Assembly: GCA_025774805.1 (NCBI GenBank)
Contig: JALGZR010000038.1
Location: 1 to 37,879 of the forward strand
Length of the DNA stretch: 37,879 nucleotides
DNA from: a bacterium
GTDB taxonomy: Bacteria > ARS69
Direction of reading: 5' to 3'
Program-made: the position numbers and the translations under genes
Shown here: one piece after another, positions 32,589-37,879 of the stretch
Layout: the number at the start of each line of letters is the position of its first letter
Position numbering within the stretch: the stretch's first letter is position 1
The notes under the pieces: model-generated
The model's input: the letters and a program-made list of their open reading frames with translations, nothing else
Databases searched by the model: none
What the model was told of the DNA's origin: nothing

Positions 32589-33611
32589 TCAGCCCGCCGC
32601 GAGGACGAAGGCCCCCAAGAGGATCCCTCCGGCCAGGACGAGGGTTGCCAGGGACGCCCGGTCCGGGCCTTTCTCGCCCCGCTCGAGCAGGTCCCGGGGC
32701 AGGGCCCGGAAGGGGGGCACTCGGTCGGGGCCGGGCGGGCGGCCGGCCTCCTCCCAGGCCGCCAGGTAGAGCGCCGCGAGGTCCGAGATCGCCCGTTCCA
32801 CCTGCGCCTCGGCCACCCCGCGGGTCCCCTGCCAGAGAAGCCCGTAGTAGCGATCGCCGTGGTCCGGATCGGCCGTCGAGGCCGCGGTGTCGGCCGCCAG
32901 GATTTCCTCGATCCCCTCGTAGGCCGCGGCGATCCAGTCGAAGCAGGCCTCGAGAGGACCCTCCTCCGGTCGCTGCGGGGTCGGGCACGGCCGGAGACTC
33001 GCGGGGTCGAAGTGGCGGTTCATCAGGTGCACCTCGAACCGGAGGTGGACGCCACGATTGCCCGTCCTCTGACCGTCGTAGTTCAGCGTGCAGTGCAGTG
33101 GCTGGTGCGTGTCCGCGACGTAGTGACCGAGGTCGGCGGCCCAGGCTACGGCGGATCCCCAGTCGCCCAGCTCGAGCGATCGGACGACCATGCGGTAGCA
33201 CTCCTCGATCGCCCAGGGTGCGACGCCCCAGTGCCTCCCCGAGCTGTCTCCGAGACGGCCCGCGAGCTTTTCCCGATCGCGGGGCACCCGATCGAAGGGG
33301 GGCGTGTCGTACAGGTCGATGTCGATGTAGTGCCGCGGCGGCTCCTCGGACGAGCGGCCCTTTCGATGGTCGGCGTCACCGGCGTGAGCGCCCAGGGAAG
33401 ATGCGAGGGACGCCCAGGCGGTGCGGGCGGGGTCCGGAAGGCAGTCCACCGCACGCCGGTTGACGATGTCGTGGATGCGCTCTCCCCAGGCCCCGGCGAT
33501 CGAAGGGAGGGCGAGCCCCGTGATCCCCATGGCAAGGCCGGCGAGAGCGAGTCGTCGCCGGCCGCCGGAGCGGGGACCACCGTCACCCGCGCGCGATCTG
33601 GGGAAGGTCAC
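32589..33611 (-). CDS. Exported zinc-dependent S1/P1 nuclease or phospholipase C superfamily protein
   Basis: The product is 340 residues. The twin Arg-rich start and hydrophobic run (LALAGLAMGITGLALPSIAG) form a signal peptide ending AGA, leaving Trp42 near the mature N-terminus, as the superfamily requires. The trinuclear zinc pattern is visible: Trp42, His47, Asp79 or Asp81, His94 (RHYIDID), His163 and Asp167 (LGHYVADTHQPLHC), His173, and His189 with Glu193. HQPLH and the GN that follows are shared with S1/P1 nucleases. A C-terminal hydrophobic segment (ASLATLVLAGGILLGAFVLA) may anchor it. Nuclease against phospholipase C cannot be decided. It lies 4 bases downstream of the tetrahaem metallophosphatase gene. 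Confidence 0.8.
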   Translation of the reverse strand: MTFPRSRAGDGGPRSGGRRRLALAGLAMGITGLALPSIAGAWGERIHDIVNRRAVDCLPDPARTAWASLASSLGAHAGDADHRKGRSSEEPPRHYIDIDLYDTPPFDRVPRDREKLAGRLGDSSGRHWGVAPWAIEECYRMVVRSLELGDWGSAVAWAADLGHYVADTHQPLHCTLNYDGQRTGNRGVHLRFEVHLMNRHFDPASLRPCPTPQRPEEGPLEACFDWIAAAYEGIEEILAADTAASTADPDHGDRYYGLLWQGTRGVAEAQVERAISDLAALYLAAWEEAGRPPGPDRVPPFRALPRDLLERGEKGPDRASLATLVLAGGILLGAFVLAAG

Positions 33612-33615
33612 CGAC

Positions 33616-34998
33616 TCAGTGCACCCCGTACTCGTAGTAGGTCTCGAAGTCGAAGTCGGGGCTGTTCTCCGAATCGTGGCACTTCCGGCACAGCTCCTCC
33701 CCGATGGTCACGTAGGACCCGTCCCGCGCGTGCTGCAGACCACTTCCGTGACACTCCTCGCACTGTACGTTCCAGACCTCCGGGGCGACGTTCACGTCGT
33801 CGACGAAGTGCTTGTCATCGATCCCGGTGACGTGGCAGCCGATGCAGTCCGGGTTGTCCCAAGCGTCGGCCTCCGCCAAGGTCGCGAACGCGGTGGCGTG
33901 CGGTGTCTCCATCCACGATTCGTAGACCGGCTCGTGGCACGCCTTGCACGACTCCGCCCCGAAGACCCCGCCTCGATCCTGGACCTTCGCGGTCTTCTCT
34001 TGCTGACGCGCCGCTTCCCGCTCACGCTGGGCGGCGAGCTGCTTCTGCCGTCGCTCCTCCTTTTCCCGTCGATCGGCCTCCTGGGCCATCAGAGTGATCT
34101 CGGCGACTTCCGGCCCCTTGGCCATGAGACGGATCGCGTCGCCCTCGTGGCGGAGAATCTCGCCGCCCTCCGGCCCCAGGGTCAGATCCAGGATCCCGAA
34201 CCGGTCGGACTTGCTCCCGGCCATGGCGACGAGCGTCCCGCCGATCTCCTTGGGCTGGGCCTGGATCGCCGGGTAGTGCCCCACCACCAGCACGTCGACG
34301 TCCAGATCCTCGGCGAGGAACTCAGAGGTCTCGATGCCGGTGTGAGAGAGAAGCACGACGAGATCCGCCTGCTCCCGCACTTCGGGCAAGACCTTCGACG
34401 TGTACTCGGTCGGATCCCCGATTTCGAGCTTCGAATCGAGCTTCGTTTCCACCTGGGCGATGATGTGTCGCTCGGGAGAGATCACTCCGACGAAGCCGAC
34501 CCTCACCCCGTCGACCTCTCGCACGACGTAGGGATCGAAGATCGGCTCTTTCGTCTTGTGATCCACGACGTTGGCCGAGATCAGGGGCAAGTCGTACTTC
34601 TCGGCCATCTCCTCGAGGAATGGCCGTCCGAACGCGAGGTCCATTTCCCCGACGGCGATCGCGTCGTAGTCCATCATCCCCATCACGCGAGCCAGTTCCT
34701 CGGCCTTCAGCCGCGTGTCGGAAATCGTCGCCCGCTGAGCGGGGCGGTACTCGAAGATGTCCCCCGCACTGCACTTCAGAACCCGGGGGTGTATCTTTTC
34801 GAACTCCTTGATCTCGCCGGCCCGCCGGGCCAGCCCGCCCTTGTCCTTCGACTTTCACCCGCAGGGGTGGAGCTCGGACCTCTCGTCGGACGAGTAGATC
34901 AGGAAGACATTGCGACCGTCCGGGTCGGCCTGATCGGCGCCGAGACCGAACAGGAGACCGAGGAGAGCCAGCAGCGTGGTGGGAAGGATCCTGCGCAT
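33616..34998 (-). CDS. Periplasmic 5'-nucleotidase-like metallophosphatase fused to tetrahaem cytochrome c, probable selenoprotein (in-frame TGA)
   Basis: Read with one TGA as selenocysteine, the frame from the ATG at 34998 gives 460 residues. A signal peptide (RRILPTTLLALLGLLFGLG) is followed by a metallophosphatase domain (about 30-275) of the UshA/5'-nucleotidase type: LIYSSDERSELHPCG-U48, KDKGGLARRAG, YDAIAVGEMDLAFG, ISANVV, VVLLSHTG, VVGHYPA. A coiled coil (300-338) comes next. Four haem motifs follow: CKACH (351), CIGCH (385), CEECH (413), CRKCH (437). The TGA at 34857-34855 falls where related proteins, as I recall the family, have the second Cys of PCGC, before the conserved GGLARRA. 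The frame is open and protein-like on both sides, so a dead gene is unlikely. GGAAAGAG precedes the ATG. If Sec is not made, translation would end at 47 residues. Confidence 0.8.
34816..34834 (-). promoter_or_regulatory. Candidate bacterial SECIS hairpin
   Basis: Beginning 20 bases after the TGA, GCTGGCCC pairs with GGGCCGGC (8 pairs, one G-U) around the apical loop GGC. The loop's first G is 29 bases after the TGA. Bacterial SECIS elements are hairpins just downstream of the UGA with a G in the first two loop positions, so position and loop fit. The stretch also encodes the conserved GLARRAG residues and is GC-rich, so a chance hairpin is possible. Confidence 0.5.
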
Positions 34999-35169
34999 GA
35001 TTCGCTCTTTCCCCAGGGAGTGGTTCGATTCCGATTCGCGATCGATTCGCCTCAGAAATCAGATTCGTCTCGAATCCGGGTCGGCTTGACTTCCGCCTTC
35101 GGATCCGCCTCGGGCCCGTCACGGTGCGAGTCCGCTCCGACTCTCTCCCTCCGAGAGACCGAGTCAGAG

Positions 35170-35198
35170 ATTCTAGCACGAGCCTCCGTCTCCCGGAA
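35170..35198 (-). promoter_or_regulatory. Candidate promoter of the tetrahaem metallophosphatase gene
   Basis: On the minus strand, TTCCGG (35193-35198), 17 bases, then TAGAAT (35170-35175) with an extended TG one base before it (TGCTAGAAT). The -10 is good and the -35 weak. It lies about 170 bases before the ATG in the 319-base gap 34999-35317. That gap otherwise shows only a GC-rich inverted repeat near 35211-35237 (GGCGGC/GCCGCC) that might end the upstream transcript. Confidence 0.4.
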
Positions 35199-35317
35199 GG
35201 GAGGGAGGGCGGCGCGAGCCGGCCGCAAGCCGCCTTCCTCCCGATCTTTACGACATCTTGACGCGGCCGGTCTGCATCTCTCACCGGGCTCTGCTGCGGC
35301 CGCCGGTCGCCGCGCGG

Positions 35318-37879
35318 TCATCTCAACAGCAGGACCTTTCGCGTGGCCGTCTCGGTCCCGCTCTCGAGGCGGTAGAAGTAGACCCCCGACGAGAGCTTGT
35401 GTCCCTCGTGATCCCGCCCGTCCCAGACCACCCGGTTCTGGCCGGCCTTCGCCGGCCCGTTCACCAGAGTCCGGATCAGACGACCGGTCACGTCGAAGAT
35501 CCGGAGCAGCACGCGTCCCTCCGCCGGCAGCGTGTAGCGGATCGTCGTTCCGCCGGCGAACGGGTTGGGCGCGTTCTGGGCCAGCGAGAACGAGAACACC
35601 GGGCTCTGCGCGGGATCGACCCCGACCTGATACGGCATCAACTCCCCGTAGACCGACGGACGGTATTGGCTCCCGGCGTAGGTCGCCCACTCGTAGGCCG
35701 CCGGGGTGGACGCCCCGGAGAAGTCGATGATGTTCACGGTCTGATCGTACGAGGCGAACGCCACGTCGACGTCTCCGTCGTTGTCGATGTCACCCGCCGC
35801 CGCGGTGGAATAGATTCCCGCGTTCGTGGGAATCGGCAGCCCCAACACCGGGGAGGCGTCGTGGTGGAATCCGTAGAAGTACCCATTGCGGTGACCGACC
35901 AGGATCTCGAAGTCGGAGTCGCCGTCCACGTCCACCACGATCGGGCTCGCGCTCATCGGAGCGCCGCCGTCGATCGACGCGAACAGTCCGCCCGCGTTCA
36001 GGAATCCTGACCCGTCGTGATTGAAGGCGTAGAGGTGTCCGTCGAAGCAGGAGACCACGATCTCCAGCTCCGGATCCCCGTCGAGGTTGCAGAGCGCCGG
36101 AATGGAGCGGATGTCGCCCGGCAGGGTCGCCAGGATCCCGTTCCCGCCCGTTCCGTAGTCGCCCCCGTTGTGGTTGTACGCGTAGAGGTTGCCGTCGTTG
36201 TTTCCGACGACGATCTCCAGCGTTCCGTCGTTGTCGAGGTCTCCGAGCGCCGGTGCCGACTGGAACAGGTCGCCGGCCACCCTCGGGAAGCCGGGCATGT
36301 CGTTCCCGTCGGGGTCGCTGACGTAGATCTCGTTGTTGAAGCTCGTGAAGACGATCTCGCGGGTCGTATCGTTCGCGAGATCCGCGACCCCGATCGCCCC
36401 CCAGATGCGGGCGCTCGTGTTCCCCGGCGGGGCGGTGTAGAGAAGCCCCAAGGAGTCGGCGCCGGCCAGGGGGGTCCCGTCGTGGTTGAACGCGTACAGG
36501 CCTCCCATGTCGGTGCCGAAGATGAACTCCAGCTCGTTGTCTTTGTCCACGTCGGCCAGTGCCGCGGCCGATCGCATCATGTAGTCCGATCCGAAGACGA
36601 AGAGATCGAGAAAGACGATGTCGTCGTTGTACACCGGCTGCCCGTCGTGATGGACGACGTAGAACTTCGAGTCCATCGATCCGAAGAAGATCTCCTGGTC
36701 CCCATCGCTGTCGATGTCGACCGCGCTGGCGGCCGCCCAGATCTCGTTCCCGGTCGCGATCGGGAACCCGTCGAGTTGTGAGGCGTCGTAGTCCCACCCG
36801 TACATGCTGTGGTCCTTGGAACCGACGTAGATCTCGCCCGTTCCGTTCCCGTCCGCATCCACCATCAGGATGGAGGGGAACACGTTGTTGCCCGCGTACT
36901 GCGGCCAGCCCGCGACCTGCTGCAACGTGGTCCAGGCCATCAGCTCCGCGGAGGCGGGGCCCTCGTTCCCCGAGGAATCGACCGCCGCGACCTTGTAGTA
37001 GAACTGGGACCCGATGGCGAGCCCCCCGTCCGTGAACCGGGTTCCGGTCCGCAGAAGCTCGAAGTTCTGCCGCTCGAAGCCGGTCCCGCTGGAGTCGCTC
37101 CGGTACACGATGTACCCGGCCAGGTCCGACTCGACGTTCGGCGACCAGAACAGGTCGATCATGTCGGAGCTCGAGAGGAAACGCAGGCTCTCGGGAGTCG
37201 CCGGGGCCACGAAGTCGATCGTCTTCGGCCACGTGCGACCCATGTCGTCGGTCAGGACGAGGTCGAACTCCACGGCGGACGAGTCGTCCAGGGTCAGCAC
37301 GTAACCGTCGGTCCCCGACGTCTCCATCAGGCTCGCGATGTCGCCGTAGGAGTCGCCGGAGTCGATGAACGTGATTCCCGTCGTCGCGGACGCCGATCCC
37401 GTCACCCCTCCCGCCTCGCCGGAGCCCCGGTTGAGCACCTTCGGAGTGATCCGTACCGTCTCTCCCACCTCCGCCACCCCGTCACCGTCACCCGACACCG
37501 GCGGATTGTTCGTGTCGTCCAGCGCGAAGACGTACGCCTCCAACGACGGAGCCGCGAACACCACCGGTACCTCCGCCGTCCACGGACCGCCCGACGTCGA
37601 GGTGTACTCCAGATCCACGTACGCGATCCGCTCGTCCTGAGCGGTGCTCGCCACGTCGAACACCACCGTCGCGTCTCCCGTGCCCGACGGTGGAACGTCC
37701 CCGATGGAGTCCGTGGTGACGCTCAGCGAGAGCACGGTGCTGTCGGCCATCGCGAACCCGAATCCGTCCACGACGTCGTCGAGGTGAGTCATCCCCGTGA
37801 AGGTCAGCGAGTCCTCTCCCGCGGAGATCAACACCGCGTCGACCCCGCTCTCCATCTCCAGAGAGTGGCTTCCCCGGAA
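35318..37879 (-). CDS. Secreted FG-GAP/FN3 surface protein with FlgD-like C-terminal sorting domain (5' end beyond window)
   Basis: At least 853 codons; the frame is open to the right edge, so the true start lies outside. From the N-terminal side: Ig-like strands with a DTNNPPVSGDGDGVAEVGET stretch typical of surface proteins, a fibronectin-III domain (SLRFLSSSDMIDLFWSPNVE, DLAGYIVYRSD), and seven or more FG-GAP/VCBS propeller blades with calcium-type Asp loops (VDADGNGTGEIYVGS, VDIDSDGDQEIFFGS, LDNDGTLEIVVGNNDGNLYA, VDVDGDSDFEILVGHRNGYF). The C-terminal 90 residues (AQNAPNPFAGGTTIRYTLPA, VLLRIFDVTGRLIRTLVNG, WDGRDHEGHKLSSGVYFYRL) form the FlgD/type IX sorting-like domain. It is very likely exported and attached to the surface; substrate is unknown. 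It shares its C-terminal domain type with the LVIVD protein at 18865. Confidence 0.88.
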   Translation of the reverse strand, partial: FRGSHSLEMESGVDAVLISAGEDSLTFTGMTHLDDVVDGFGFAMADSTVLSLSVTTDSIGDVPPSGTGDATVVFDVASTAQDERIAYVDLEYTSTSGGPWTAEVPVVFAAPSLEAYVFALDDTNNPPVSGDGDGVAEVGETVRITPKVLNRGSGEAGGVTGSASATTGITFIDSGDSYGDIASLMETSGTDGYVLTLDDSSAVEFDLVLTDDMGRTWPKTIDFVAPATPESLRFLSSSDMIDLFWSPNVESDLAGYIVYRSDSSGTGFERQNFELLRTGTRFTDGGLAIGSQFYYKVAAVDSSGNEGPASAELMAWTTLQQVAGWPQYAGNNVFPSILMVDADGNGTGEIYVGSKDHSMYGWDYDASQLDGFPIATGNEIWAAASAVDIDSDGDQEIFFGSMDSKFYVVHHDGQPVYNDDIVFLDLFVFGSDYMMRSAAALADVDKDNELEFIFGTDMGGLYAFNHDGTPLAGADSLGLLYTAPPGNTSARIWGAIGVADLANDTTREIVFTSFNNEIYVSDPDGNDMPGFPRVAGDLFQSAPALGDLDNDGTLEIVVGNNDGNLYAYNHNGGDYGTGGNGILATLPGDIRSIPALCNLDGDPELEIVVSCFDGHLYAFNHDGSGFLNAGGLFASIDGGAPMSASPIVVDVDGDSDFEILVGHRNGYFYGFHHDASPVLGLPIPTNAGIYSTAAAGDIDNDGDVDVAFASYDQTVNIIDFSGASTPAAYEWATYAGSQYRPSVYGELMPYQVGVDPAQSPVFSFSLAQNAPNPFAGGTTIRYTLPAEGRVLLRIFDVTGRLIRTLVNGPAKAGQNRVVWDGRDHEGHKLSSGVYFYRLESGTETATRKVLLLR

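Noticed and set aside
34687-34998. Separate short gene for the N-terminal part, with the cytochrome starting at the ATG at 34686
   Set aside because: A start at 34686 would lose the signal peptide and the first metallophosphatase strands, which are present in the same frame across the TGA; haem attachment needs export.
33421-35730. Plus-strand frame of 769 codons across the selenoprotein candidate
   Set aside because: Runs antisense through four CxxCH motifs and an intergenic promoter region; no domain. The minus-strand frame explains the conserved motifs.
35790-37232. Minus-strand frame of 480 codons inside the FG-GAP gene
   Set aside because: Out-of-frame shadow on the same strand, Arg-rich; the main frame carries the propeller repeats.

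Overview
The window is GC-rich bacterial chromosome (about two thirds G+C by eye) with very tight gene packing, many GTG/TTG starts and stop/start overlaps of the GTGA or ATGA type. Two secreted proteins carry FlgD-like (type IX secretion-style) C-terminal domains. It also has a complete bacillithiol cluster and a periplasmic multihaem protein with a probable selenocysteine codon. Together these suggest the FCB side of the tree or a neighbouring candidate phylum. 'Candidatus Eisenbacteria' or a relative is my best guess. It is an inference from style and gene content, since the window has no rRNA or marker-gene comparison.

Layout. (1) 1-3138: end of an integrated element, holding a Toprim/zinc-finger primase (cut by the window edge), a divergent pair of XRE regulators, an excisionase-like HTH protein and a tyrosine integrase ending 16 bases from the 3' end of ssrA. 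(2) 3139-4195: tmRNA (ssrA) and a tRNA cluster (Lys, His, Arg, Pro), all on the minus strand. (3) 4377-11308: minus-strand housekeeping genes: rdgB, rph, a GerMN protein, an N-acetylmuramoyl-L-alanine amidase, smpB (partner of the tmRNA), a GT-C glycosyltransferase, an O-antigen ligase-like protein and tRNA-Leu. (4) 11453-12658: an RDD membrane protein, then a small MITE-like element abutting an orphan 41-codon reading-frame tail. (5) 12655-15322: haem genes hemC-hemD-hemB, overlapping and co-directional. (6) 15529-18841: an ABC-2 exporter (ATPase plus two permeases). (7) 18865-21321: a 14-blade LVIVD propeller protein with a sorting domain. (8) 21318-25350: tyrA (chorismate mutase/prephenate dehydrogenase), a YaiI-family protein, a methyltransferase and an exported M1-N-like orphan. 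(9) 25500-26903: an AGCS amino-acid:cation symporter. (10) 26900-31974: a hydrolase, bshA, bshB1, bshC and a methyltransferase, apparently one translationally coupled minus-strand operon. (11) 32080-37879: a CheY-like regulator, a zinc-dependent S1/P1-like protein, the candidate selenocysteine tetrahaem metallophosphatase, and an FG-GAP/FN3 cell-surface protein cut by the right edge.

Most notable: an in-frame TGA at codon 48 of the tetrahaem metallophosphatase gene (34855-34857), in a Pro-Cys-Gly-[Sec/Cys] context and followed by a strong hairpin with a GGC apical loop; a two-copy intergenic element (15345-15457 and 23024-23140) whose terminal stems covary; and a short inverted-repeat element inserted just upstream of hemC.
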